From positions 1-62,534 of the forward strand of contig JACRQG010000050.1 in NCBI GenBank assembly GCA_016222805.1: 62,534 bases of DNA, in the 5' to 3' direction. Below are positions 1 through 7,843 of the stretch, in pieces. Each line of letters starts with the position of its first letter. Within the stretch, counting starts at the first letter, position 1. The notes beneath the pieces were generated by a model, which searched no databases, was not told the origin of the DNA, and saw only the letters and a list, made by a program, of their open reading frames with translations. Made by a program: the position numbers and the translations under genes. The stretch comes from Verrucomicrobiota bacterium. Lineage in GTDB: Bacteria; Verrucomicrobiota; Verrucomicrobiia; Opitutales; Opitutaceae.

Positions 1-80
1 ACGGATACGGCGAGCCCCAGGAGGGCGACGATGATGAGGATACCGGAGGGCGGCCGCGGGCGGAGGAGGAAGGGCTTCAC
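1..80 (-). CDS. N-terminus of an exported or membrane protein (truncated by the window edge)
   Basis: Only the first 26 codons lie in the window. Reading from a GTG at 80-78, the peptide has a basic start (MKPFLLRPRP) followed by the hydrophobic run ILIIVALLGLAV, which looks like a signal peptide or first membrane helix. It is oriented like the upstream LacI gene and begins 84 bp after that gene ends, so it may be the last visible member of the same transcript. No purine-rich ribosome site is visible before the GTG. Function cannot be assigned. Confidence 0.5.
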   Translation of the reverse strand, partial: MKPFLLRPRPPSGILIIVALLGLAVS

Positions 81-164
81 GTGGCGAAGGAAGGGGTCAG
101 GCCGATTCGCGCGGGCGGTGGCCACTGGCGGCAGGGGCACGATCGACTAAAGGACAGCCGGGCC

Positions 165-1268
165 TCAACCGGCGGCGGGTCCGGTGGTGTCGCCGATGAA
201 GAGCTGCGCCGGCAGCATCAGGTCGGTGCAGCCCTCGGCGTGGGCGGCGGGCCGCTCGAGGAGGAGCGCGGCGGCGGCTTCGCCCAGTTTCTCGGGATTG
301 GTGCCGGCGGCCGTGATTCGTGGAGAACTGTCGGTGGCGACGGGGGAGATGTCGGCGGCGGCGACGCTGAGGCGGCCGGGGACCGGCCAGCCGGCGTGAG
401 TGAGCTCGCGAACGGCACCGGCGGCCATGAGCGTGTTGTAGGCGACCAGGGCCGTCGGAAAGTCCTTGCGGCGGGCGAGCGGCAGCAGCGTGCGCACGGC
501 GTCGGCGCCGTCGATGCGGTCGCCTTCCTTGAGCTTGACGACGTGGCGGGCATCCAGGCGCAGGTCGTGGCGGGCGAGTGCGGCCTCGAGCGCCTGGAGG
601 CGGGCCTCATGGCGGCCCAGGCCAACGTTGCCCCCGAGCCAGCCGAAGCGCCGGTGCCCCTGCCCGTGCAGATGCTCGACCAGGGACTCGAGCGCCTGCG
701 GTTCGTTGCCGAGGACCGAATGGCAGAGCCCGGGGTAACGCGCAGAGACGGCGACGATGGGGATGCCGAAGCGGCGCAGGCGGTCGAGAAAACTGCGGGC
801 CACCTCGCCGACGAGGACGATGCCGCGAAAAGAATGGCCGGCCGAGAACAAGCGCTGGAGCTTGCCTGCGTCGATTTGGTCTTCGGCGCCGAGAAACACC
901 GTCGTGTATTCGCGGGCCTCGATTCCCGTGTGCAGGCCGTGCTGCACATGGCCGAAGTACATCGTCGGGGTGTTGAGCCGCAGCGGGGCGCGGAGGATGA
1001 TGCCGACCTGGCGCGCCTGCGCGGCGGGCGAGGACTCGAGACGCATGCCCTTGGGGTGATAGCCGCGCTTGACGGCGTGGGCCCAGATGCGGTCGTAGGT
1101 GTCGGCGTTGATGCCCTGGCGGCGGCCGTTGAGGACGAGGGAGACGAGGGCCTGCGAGATGCCGAGTTCCTGGGCGAGCTGCGTCTGGGAGACTTTCTTC
1201 GGGGGGCGAGGCACGGCCCGGGGATCTTCCGCGGCCGGGCCGGAGCCGCAACGCTTAGTTTTCTCCAA
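165..1268 (-). CDS. LacI-family transcriptional regulator
   Basis: A 367-residue DNA-binding repressor-type protein. The helix-turn-helix lies at about residues 25-48 (VSQTQLAQELGISQALVSLV) and is followed by the hinge LVLNGRRQ. A periplasmic-binding-protein-like sensor domain fills the rest (VGIILRAP, GIVLVGEV, GIPIVAVSARY, GRLSVAAADISP). The HTH is divergent from the usual 'VTIKDVARLAGVS' form. The first possible start is TTG at 1268; an internal GTG at 1214 would remove 18 residues and still leave the HTH intact, so the start is uncertain. The gene begins 15 bp after the NamZ-like gene ends and probably shares its transcript. The ligand is unknown but likely a sugar. Confidence 0.88.
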   Translation of the reverse strand: MEKTKRCGSGPAAEDPRAVPRPPKKVSQTQLAQELGISQALVSLVLNGRRQGINADTYDRIWAHAVKRGYHPKGMRLESSPAAQARQVGIILRAPLRLNTPTMYFGHVQHGLHTGIEAREYTTVFLGAEDQIDAGKLQRLFSAGHSFRGIVLVGEVARSFLDRLRRFGIPIVAVSARYPGLCHSVLGNEPQALESLVEHLHGQGHRRFGWLGGNVGLGRHEARLQALEAALARHDLRLDARHVVKLKEGDRIDGADAVRTLLPLARRKDFPTALVAYNTLMAAGAVRELTHAGWPVPGRLSVAAADISPVATDSSPRITAAGTNPEKLGEAAAALLLERPAAHAEGCTDLMLPAQLFIGDTTGPAAG

Positions 1269-1283
1269 GCTCGCGTAGTAGGA

Positions 1284-2675
1284 TCAGCGATAGAGCCAGT
1301 ACCGTTTGCTCTGTTCCTGGTAGACGCGGCTCTGCTCGCGCCATTGACGGAGCCACTTCTCCACGTCGACGTTGGCGCCGTTGGCGGCAAGGTCGTTCAT
1401 GAAAGCCTGCGAGCCCATGTGGCGGAGAAAGCCGCTGGGATCGCGCCCGCGAACCGGGGCGAAGGGATTCTGCCCCGACAGCCGGCAGGTGAGCTTCATC
1501 ATCCAGAAGTTGAGGTCGCAGGGTTCCCAGGCGTCGTAGTCGACGATTTGGATATAGAGGCCGGTGCCATTTTTTCCGGTTTTGGAATTGGCGGTCGTGA
1601 CGCGCTGGAAGCGCAGGCCGGGCAGTTTGGGTTGCAGGGCGACGAGTTCCTTTTCCAGGACCTCAAGGGTAGCGCGCTTATGGGACAAGCCGCGGAAGGG
1701 GTGGGCGGGGCCGATGCCCGTGCGGAAACCCGTGTCGAAATTCACCCTGGGATTCGAATCAAAGTAGGAGCCAAGGCCGGTCATCGGATAACCCTGAACC
1801 GCCTCGAAGTCGCGCATCATGCCGGACGTCGGCACAAACTTCAGTCCGGTTTCGGGCCAGCGCATCGCGCGATGCCAGCCCCGCATCGTGATCACCTTGA
1901 GCCGACCGCGGGCGCGCACGGCCTCGGGGACCTCGAGCACGCCCGGCGCCTCCTTGGCCATGCGGGCGAGTTCTCCGATGGTCAGGCCGTGCACATAGGG
2001 AACGCGGAAGGCGCCGACGTAGTTCTGGCGCGACCACTGGGCGTCGAGCAGCGGTCCTCCGACCTTCAGGCCGCCGAGCGGATTGGGGCGATCCAGCACG
2101 ATCACCTCCACGTTGTGCTCGAAGCAGCCCTCCATCGCCCAGCGCATCGCGGCGACAAAGGTGTAGCTCCGGGTGCCGATGTCCTGGAGGTCGATCACGA
2201 GCGCGTCGACATCCTTGAGCATCGCCTTGGTTGGGCGCCGCGGTGGGAAGAGGGAATGGACGGCCAGGCCGGTGCGATTGTCCGTGCCGCTGGCGATCTT
2301 GGCGGAGGCCGGGGCGTCGCCGGTGATCCCGTGCTCCGCGGCAAACAGGGCGACCAACTTCACGCCCGGGGCCCGGCGCAGCACATCGATGGTGGGGATG
2401 CCCTGGCGGTTGACGCCGGCGGGATGCGTGAGCAGACCGATGCGTTTGCCGCGGACGGAGGCAAAACCCTCGGCTTCGAGGACGTCGATGCCGAGCATGA
2501 CCGGGTGGGTCGACGACGCAGAAGCATCGGAGGCCAGTCCCGGCGGCGGCGTAAACAGCGGCTTCGACGGGGCGGACTTCGGGGCTTTGGTCGAGCTGCA
2601 GCCCAACAACCCGAAGGACAGGACGAGGAACGAAAGCAGGTTGGGGAGAGTCAGGACACGGGCCAGGCCGGGCAT
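1284..2675 (-). CDS. NamZ/DUF1343-family lipoprotein (exo-beta-N-acetylmuramidase family)
   Basis: A 463-residue protein of the DUF1343 family, whose characterised member NamZ removes terminal MurNAc from peptidoglycan fragments. Residues 1-26 form a lipoprotein signal ending in the lipobox LLGC (Cys26), so it should be membrane-anchored outside the cytoplasm. Family blocks visible are IGLLTHPAGV, LFAAEHGITG, ALVIDLQDIGTRSYT, VIVLDRPNPLGG and YVHGLTIGELARM. The EHGITG block replaces the more usual EHGFRG. The ATG at 2675 is preceded by a C/T-rich stretch rather than a Shine-Dalgarno. It is encoded between a glycerate kinase and a LacI gene, suggesting regulated use of cell-wall or related sugars, but the exact substrate here is inferred. 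Confidence 0.85.
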   Translation of the reverse strand: MPGLARVLTLPNLLSFLVLSFGLLGCSSTKAPKSAPSKPLFTPPPGLASDASASSTHPVMLGIDVLEAEGFASVRGKRIGLLTHPAGVNRQGIPTIDVLRRAPGVKLVALFAAEHGITGDAPASAKIASGTDNRTGLAVHSLFPPRRPTKAMLKDVDALVIDLQDIGTRSYTFVAAMRWAMEGCFEHNVEVIVLDRPNPLGGLKVGGPLLDAQWSRQNYVGAFRVPYVHGLTIGELARMAKEAPGVLEVPEAVRARGRLKVITMRGWHRAMRWPETGLKFVPTSGMMRDFEAVQGYPMTGLGSYFDSNPRVNFDTGFRTGIGPAHPFRGLSHKRATLEVLEKELVALQPKLPGLRFQRVTTANSKTGKNGTGLYIQIVDYDAWEPCDLNFWMMKLTCRLSGQNPFAPVRGRDPSGFLRHMGSQAFMNDLAANGANVDVEKWLRQWREQSRVYQEQSKRYWLYR

Positions 2676-2741
2676 GGGGGCGAGAGTGGTCGGGGCGCCG
2701 CAGCGCGGTCGAGCTGTTTCGCGAGAGGGTGCGGGGCGCGC

Positions 2742-3914
2742 CTAGATCGCCTCACGAACGGCGTGCGCGAGAAGCTCGCCGGCCCGGGGCAGCGCCTCGG
2801 CGAGTGGCAGGTCCGGCGGGGTGATCGAGTGCAAGCGGAGCTGCGGCGGCGGCTGGGCGACCGATGCGCGGCCGGCAAAGACCTGCACGGGCTTGCCGAG
2901 CGCCAGGGCCTGTGAGGCGACGGCGCCCGGGCCCTTGCCCTGCAGCGAACTGTCGTCGAAGCGGCCTTCCCCGGTGATGACGAGGTCGGCAGCGGCCAGG
3001 CGGGAGTCGAGGTCCAGCCAGGCGGACACCAGGTCAAAGCCCGGGAGCAGCCGCGCTCCCGCCGCCGCCATGAGCCCGAAGGCAATGCCGCCGGCCGCGC
3101 CGGCACCGGGCGCATCCATCAGGGAATCCGGCCGGCTGGAGTGGGCACACAACATCAGGCCCAGGCGTGCACACTCGTGATCCAGGCGGGCGAGGTCCTC
3201 CGTCCGCAGGCCCTTCTGCGGCCCGTAGACGGCGGCGGCGCCGCGCGAACCGAGCAGAGGGTTGGTGACGTCGCAGGCAATGCGGAGGGGCGGAAGCCCG
3301 CGCGGAACCCCGCCGGTCATGCGGGCGATCTCGCGCCACCGTGCCGGCACCGGAGGGGAAACCGGCAGTCCGCTGCCGGACAGGCACCGCAGACCCAGCG
3401 CGTCGAGGGCTCCGAGTCCCAGGTCGTTGGTGGCGCTTCCGCCGACACCCAGCAGGAGGGCCACGGCGCCGTGGGAGGCGGCGAGGTGAATCAGTTCGCC
3501 GGCGCCTGCCGTGGTGGTTTGCCACAGGTCTCGCTCGGCGGTGGAAAGCAGGGCGAGGCCGGAGGCGGACGCCATTTCGATGACGGCGATCCGGGCGGCG
3601 GAAACTTCGGTGCCGGAGGAAAGCGCTGGAAGCTGGAGGAGCGCCCGGGCGGGCTCTGGAACCCGCGACACCGCCACCAGACCGATCCGTCCTTCGACCT
3701 GCGCGCCGCGAGGCCCCGTTACCAGGGCGGAAATAAAGACCCCGCCGGCTGCGCGCGTGAGGATGTCGCAGAATCCCTCGCCGCCATCGGCGAGGGGACA
3801 TTCGTCGATCGTCCAGTCCGGATGTCGGGCGCGCAGGGCCGAGCTGGCGGCGGCGCAAGCCGCCGGTGCGGTCAGGGAGTCCTTGAACTTGTCGAAGGCG
3901 AGGAGGACGCGCAT
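2742..3914 (-). CDS. Glycerate 2-kinase (GarK/GlxK family)
   Basis: A 390-residue cytoplasmic kinase that phosphorylates D-glycerate to 2-phosphoglycerate, feeding products of hexuronate, aldarate or glyoxylate degradation into glycolysis. Diagnostic blocks are LLAFDKFKDSLTA at the N-terminus, PLADGGEGF, LLGVGGSATNDLGLGALDALG, ACDVTNPLLGSRGAA, GAGAAGGIAFGL and LVITGEGRFD. The reading frame stays open to 3971, but the ATG at 3914 puts the family N-terminal motif directly at the start and has an AAGGTG ribosome-site match upstream. It lies 90 bp after the DUF1653 gene and 66 bp before the NamZ-like gene, all in one direction. Its presence fits a sugar-acid catabolic run. Confidence 0.93.
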   Translation of the reverse strand: MRVLLAFDKFKDSLTAPAACAAASSALRARHPDWTIDECPLADGGEGFCDILTRAAGGVFISALVTGPRGAQVEGRIGLVAVSRVPEPARALLQLPALSSGTEVSAARIAVIEMASASGLALLSTAERDLWQTTTAGAGELIHLAASHGAVALLLGVGGSATNDLGLGALDALGLRCLSGSGLPVSPPVPARWREIARMTGGVPRGLPPLRIACDVTNPLLGSRGAAAVYGPQKGLRTEDLARLDHECARLGLMLCAHSSRPDSLMDAPGAGAAGGIAFGLMAAAGARLLPGFDLVSAWLDLDSRLAAADLVITGEGRFDDSSLQGKGPGAVASQALALGKPVQVFAGRASVAQPPPQLRLHSITPPDLPLAEALPRAGELLAHAVREAI

Positions 3915-4004
3915 CGCACCTTGGGATGGCGCACGAGCCACGGTGGCCGCAACGCCAGAATCGTCGGGCACCGTCGGGCGCGGCAGAGTCCGCGGAGTTC
4001 CCGC

Positions 4005-4250
4005 TCAGTCGCCGACCCGGGCAAAACGTGGCTGGTGCGTCCCGTCGGGCAGCACGACGGTCTCGTTGAACATGGCCGCCGGGCGCACCCAGAGGCCGGC
4101 CTCGCCGTAGAGGGCCTGGTAAACCACCAGAGCTTCGAGTGTCTCCGAGTGCCGCGCCAAGCCGAGGACGCGGTAGGGATTGCCCTTGTAGTGGCGGTAG
4201 AGGCCCGGCTGCGGAGCGTCGGGCAGGAGGGGGAGGGGATCGCGGGACAT
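4005..4250 (-). CDS. DUF1653 domain protein
   Basis: An 81-residue protein matching the DUF1653 family over its whole length. Visible blocks are GLYRHYKGNPYRVLGLARHSE, the acidic turn TLEALVVYQALYGE, LWVRPAAMFNE and the C-terminal PRF. The frame is open to 4322, but the arginine/proline-rich extension has no family counterpart; the ATG at 4250 gives the usual length. DUF1653 proteins are small, widespread and of unknown biochemical role. The gene starts 35 bp after the LacI regulator ends, so the two are likely co-transcribed. Confidence 0.88.
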   Translation of the reverse strand: MSRDPLPLLPDAPQPGLYRHYKGNPYRVLGLARHSETLEALVVYQALYGEAGLWVRPAAMFNETVVLPDGTHQPRFARVGD

Positions 4251-4285
4251 GAGCGGGAAAGACGGGCGGGGTGCGCGCGGGCGGC

Positions 4286-5317
4286 TCAGCGGGCGGCGTC
4301 GAGGGTGCGGCCGGGTTGCCATTGGCCATCGGTCAGCAGGGTCGACGGGGTGCGCGGCAGGCCGATCTCATTGCGATGGATGAGCCCCACCAGCAGGTCG
4401 ACGGCGTGGGCGCCGATCGTGGCGTAGTCCTGGCGGATACCGGCGATGCCGCGATCGCCCGGCCGTCGATCGAGACTGACCACGGCGACGTCGTGAGGCA
4501 CGGCGCAACCCAGGTGGCGCAGCCACTCGAGCAACTGCGGGATGTCGAGGCCGAGGATGGCGTCCGGCCGATGGCGGCGGAACCAGCGCTGAAGAGTGGC
4601 GGAATCCGGCGCCTCGAGCAGGAGCGGCGGCACGGCGTCTCCCGTCGGAGCGAGCGACTGATCGAGGAGCATCGCGGCCGTCCAGCGCCGCTCGACCTTC
4701 TCGTCGACCCGGCGCTGCAGCACGAGGCCGAGGCGGCGCCGGCCGGCGGCCCGGCAATGGCGGGCGGCGAGCAGCAGGCCGGAGAAGTGATTGTGCGCGA
4801 CGCGGTTGATTCCGACCTGGGTCACGGAATACCCAACGGCGACCGAACTGAACTGCGACCAGTCGAGTTCCAGGGTGTCGCGCACCGAGTGGAGGGGGGC
4901 GAGGATGAGGCCCTGGATGCCGCGGCTTTGGAGGATGGTGGTGGCGCGGCGCGCCGTGAGGCTCGGGTCGTGAAGGTTGAACTCCTCCAGGCGGAACCCC
5001 TGCGAAAGGGCACGCTGGCGGGCGCCGGACAGCAGGTCGCCGTAGTCCCGCCGGAACTTGGCGGCCTGCGGAGCCGGATATTTGGAGACAAAGGCGAAGG
5101 TGGCCTGGTAGGTCGGGGGGCGGCCCGCGCGGCGGGCGCTCATCAGGGCGGCGATGAGCGGATTGGCGCGGTAGCCGAGTTCGGCGGCGACTCGGCGGAC
5201 CAGCGCGCGCTGGGCCGGCGTGATGCGCGGGTCATTGCGCAGGGCGCGGGAGACGGTGGCGGGGTGAACGCCGGCGCGGCGCGCGACTTCGCGCATGGTG
5301 ACGGGACGGTGGACCAT
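4286..5317 (-). CDS. LacI-family transcriptional regulator next to a TBDR/glycosidase pair
   Basis: A 343-residue repressor-type regulator. A classical LacI helix-turn-helix occupies residues 6-25 (VTMREVARRAGVHPATVSRA) with hinge RNDPRITPAQRALVRRVAAELGY. The sensor domain follows, with GIQGLILAPLHS, NRVAHNHFSG, RPDAILGLDIPQ and VAVVSLDRRP. The frame stays open to 5413. Starts at 5317 or 5332 both place the HTH at the N-terminus, and a start at 5413 would bury the operator-like palindrome at 5391-5404 inside the gene. It is divergent from the TBDR at 5460, and that palindrome lies between them, so it probably controls both directions. Confidence 0.92.
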   Translation of the reverse strand: MVHRPVTMREVARRAGVHPATVSRALRNDPRITPAQRALVRRVAAELGYRANPLIAALMSARRAGRPPTYQATFAFVSKYPAPQAAKFRRDYGDLLSGARQRALSQGFRLEEFNLHDPSLTARRATTILQSRGIQGLILAPLHSVRDTLELDWSQFSSVAVGYSVTQVGINRVAHNHFSGLLLAARHCRAAGRRRLGLVLQRRVDEKVERRWTAAMLLDQSLAPTGDAVPPLLLEAPDSATLQRWFRRHRPDAILGLDIPQLLEWLRHLGCAVPHDVAVVSLDRRPGDRGIAGIRQDYATIGAHAVDLLVGLIHRNEIGLPRTPSTLLTDGQWQPGRTLDAAR

Positions 5318-5390
5318 CGAAGATCGCAGCATGGGCCCGGGGGAGCGACAGGCAATCCGGCAACCGCCCGCCTCGGTCCCTGCCGTTCGA

Positions 5391-5404
5391 TGCAACGGTT
5401 TGCA
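5391..5404. promoter_or_regulatory. LacI-type operator between a LacI gene and a TBDR
   Basis: The 14-mer TGCAACGGTTTGCA has perfect TGCAA/TTGCA arms. It matches the general LacI/GalR operator pattern TGnAAnCGnTTnCA at every fixed position except one of the two central bases. It lies 55 bp before the TBDR start codon and 73 bp before the chosen LacI start, the expected place for auto- and cross-regulation. Confidence 0.65.
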
Positions 5405-5459
5405 CGACGGCATGGTTGTCCTGTCCCGGGCGGCGCTGGCCTAATCCCGGAACCCCTCC

Positions 5460-7841
5460 ATGAACATCCACCAAGCCTGTTTGCGTGCCGGCCTGTGGCC
5501 GGTCCTCCTCCCGGCCACCCTGCTGGCGCAAGGCGTAGCGACCGTGTCCAAGGCGCCCGCCCTCGACGAGGTGATCGCGCTGCCGGAATTCTCCGTCTCG
5601 GCCTCGACCGACAACAGCTGGGCGGCGGCCAGCTCGATGTCGGGAACACGCACCAACGTGCCGATCCAGAACCTGGCGCGCTCGGTGCAGGTGCTGACAA
5701 GCGAGTTCCTCGCCGATCTCAGAGCCGACACGATGTCGGACGCGGCGGCCTTCCTCACCGGGGTGACGTCGCAGGGGAAGCAGGACGCCGTGTTTGACAA
5801 CAATACCTTTACCGTGCGCGGCATGCGCCAGAACCGGCACTACCGCGACGGCGTCAAGGAGGGGTTTGTCGGCATGATCAACGACAGTCTCACCGTGGAT
5901 CGCATCGAGTCGCTGCGCGGGCCGAGTTCGCTGCTCGCCGGCGTGGTCGAGCCGGGCGGCATGATCAACCAGATCAGCAAGCGTCCCCGGACGCGCAACG
6001 AGGTCAGCGTCAAGCTCACGAGCGGCTCCTGGAACTATTTCCGGGGGGAGATTGACGCCTCGGTGGCACCGACGCGGCAGTTCGCGGTGCGGGCGGCGGT
6101 GGCCTACCAGGACAGCGACAGCTGGCGCGATTGGGAGGGGAGCCAGCGCCAGGTCGCCTACGTGGCGGCCGTGTACCGGCTCACGCCCGCGACGATCTTC
6201 AACCTCCGCGGCGAGAGCATCCGCTACGAGGCCAACGTGGCGATCGCGGTCCCGGGCATCCGGATTCCCACCACGGCCTCCACCACCAGTGCGACGGCGG
6301 CGCCGACCTTCGGCGCCTACGCCTTCGGCTATGTGCCCGAGGAGATTGTGCCGTGGGATTTCAGTCCCTTCGGGCCGAACAACCTCCGCACCCAGGAGGT
6401 GTATCGCGTGGGTGGCGACGTGCAGCACAAGTTCAACGACACCTTCTCCGCGCGGGCGGCCACCCACTGGTCGCGCAGCGACCGCCGCGATCTGCGGCTT
6501 TCCGGCAGCGCCACCACGATCATCGCCCGCTTCCTCAATCCGGCCGCCGGCAACGTGCCGGGCAACGTGGTGGCCGATGAAATCCGCTGGGCGGCGACCA
6601 AGGATGACGAGACCTGGGACATCTGGACCTACCAGGTCGACCTGCGGGGTCAGTTTGCCTACGCCGGTCTCAAGCACGAGGCGATCCTGGGCCTCGAGCG
6701 GATCGAGTCGCGCAACTGGCGCGATCGCTGGGATACCCCAAACTCCACCAGCACCGCGCTGGGGGCCGCGCCCTCGACCAACCCCAATGCCCTCACGCGG
6801 TACAAGTTTCCCACCTCCGCGTCCGGTGCGCTGCCCGCGGGGGCGTTTCAGCCGGCCTGGCAGGAGATGACGGATGTCGCACGCTACTCTAGCCCCAACT
6901 CGTACGTCGACCAGACACTCACCCGCGGTGCGGTGTCGTTCACGAATGTGATCAGCACCCGCGACGATCGCTGGCACCTGCTGGCCGGGGCGCGGCGGGA
7001 CCATGGCGAGAACCGCGCCCTCACCGGCACGACGATTGCGACGATCGCGCCCCAGGCGCTGCCGATCGAGAATGCCACCTCCAAGACCGTCGGCCTGCTC
7101 CTGCGCCCGTGGCGCCCGGTGTCGTTTTACGTTTCGGCCAGCGACTCCTTCTCGGGTGTGCCCACGGGAATCGACGTTTATGGGCGGCTGCTCGACAAGC
7201 CGGAGTCCGGCGAGAGCATCGAAGCCGGCATCAAGTCGCAGTTCCTCAACGGTCGCCTCGCCGTGGAGGCCGCCGCCTTCGAACTCGACCGCAAGAACAC
7301 GCGCCGCCAGTTGGGCGACGCCGAGATCATCTCCATCCTCGGCTTCCTCCCCAGCGGGGCGCGGAGCACGCAGGACAACGGCGAGGAATCGAAGGGCTTC
7401 GAGGTGCAGGTGCTCGCCCGGCCCTCGCCCGCCTACCAGGCGTCCGTCACGTACTCCCAAATCCGCACGCGGCTCGTCGCCCCGGACAACCCGATCCGCA
7501 ATGGCGGGCCGATCACCGGCCGGCCGCGCGCGAGCGGGAGCTGGTTCCACAAGTACACCTTCCAGTCGGACCGCCTGCGGGGCTTCTCTCTCACCAACGC
7601 GGTGGTCTGGGTCGACGGCAAGCGGGCCGACAGCATCAGCGGCACGACGGGACAGGTGACCAACTACATCCCCGGCTATGCGCGGCTGGACTTTGGCGCG
7701 GGCTATTCCGGCCGGATTCTGGGGCGCAACGCCACCGTCTCCCTGTCCGTGCGCAACGCCGCCGACCGGAAGATCATGGAGGGCCTGCAAAGCAAGGGCG
7801 ACGGCCGGAGCTGGCGTCTCGGGCTGGGCACACGTTTCTGA
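5460..7841 (+). CDS. TonB-dependent outer-membrane receptor (no carboxypeptidase-like N-domain)
   Basis: A 793-residue outer-membrane transporter. Residues 1-24 form a signal peptide ending LLAQG. A short region with VIALPEFSVSA, likely the TonB box, precedes the plug domain (about residues 72-175: SVQVLTSEFL, NTFTVRGMRQNRHYRDG, DRIESLRGPSSLLAG, EPGGMINQISKRP). The rest is a beta-barrel ending in Phe (LGLGTRF), as expected for barrel insertion. The start codon follows CCCCTCC rather than a Shine-Dalgarno. The next gene, a glycosidase, starts 2 bp after the stop, so uptake and hydrolysis are translationally linked. Substrate is probably an oligosaccharide handled by that glycosidase; a siderophore-like ligand is less likely in this context. 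Confidence 0.93.
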   Translation: MNIHQACLRAGLWPVLLPATLLAQGVATVSKAPALDEVIALPEFSVSASTDNSWAAASSMSGTRTNVPIQNLARSVQVLTSEFLADLRADTMSDAAAFLTGVTSQGKQDAVFDNNTFTVRGMRQNRHYRDGVKEGFVGMINDSLTVDRIESLRGPSSLLAGVVEPGGMINQISKRPRTRNEVSVKLTSGSWNYFRGEIDASVAPTRQFAVRAAVAYQDSDSWRDWEGSQRQVAYVAAVYRLTPATIFNLRGESIRYEANVAIAVPGIRIPTTASTTSATAAPTFGAYAFGYVPEEIVPWDFSPFGPNNLRTQEVYRVGGDVQHKFNDTFSARAATHWSRSDRRDLRLSGSATTIIARFLNPAAGNVPGNVVADEIRWAATKDDETWDIWTYQVDLRGQFAYAGLKHEAILGLERIESRNWRDRWDTPNSTSTALGAAPSTNPNALTRYKFPTSASGALPAGAFQPAWQEMTDVARYSSPNSYVDQTLTRGAVSFTNVISTRDDRWHLLAGARRDHGENRALTGTTIATIAPQALPIENATSKTVGLLLRPWRPVSFYVSASDSFSGVPTGIDVYGRLLDKPESGESIEAGIKSQFLNGRLAVEAAAFELDRKNTRRQLGDAEIISILGFLPSGARSTQDNGEESKGFEVQVLARPSPAYQASVTYSQIRTRLVAPDNPIRNGGPITGRPRASGSWFHKYTFQSDRLRGFSLTNAVVWVDGKRADSISGTTGQVTNYIPGYARLDFGAGYSGRILGRNATVSLSVRNAADRKIMEGLQSKGDGRSWRLGLGTRF

Positions 7842-7843
7842 CC

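Noticed and set aside
81-2915. A 944-codon plus-strand open frame over the LacI and NamZ-like genes
   Set aside because: Composition is that of an antisense shadow; the minus-strand genes carry clear family motifs.
7109-7843. Upstream extension of the GH-A glycosidase frame
   Set aside because: It overlaps the end of the TBDR gene, encodes arginine-rich nonsense, and the signal peptide begins at 7844.
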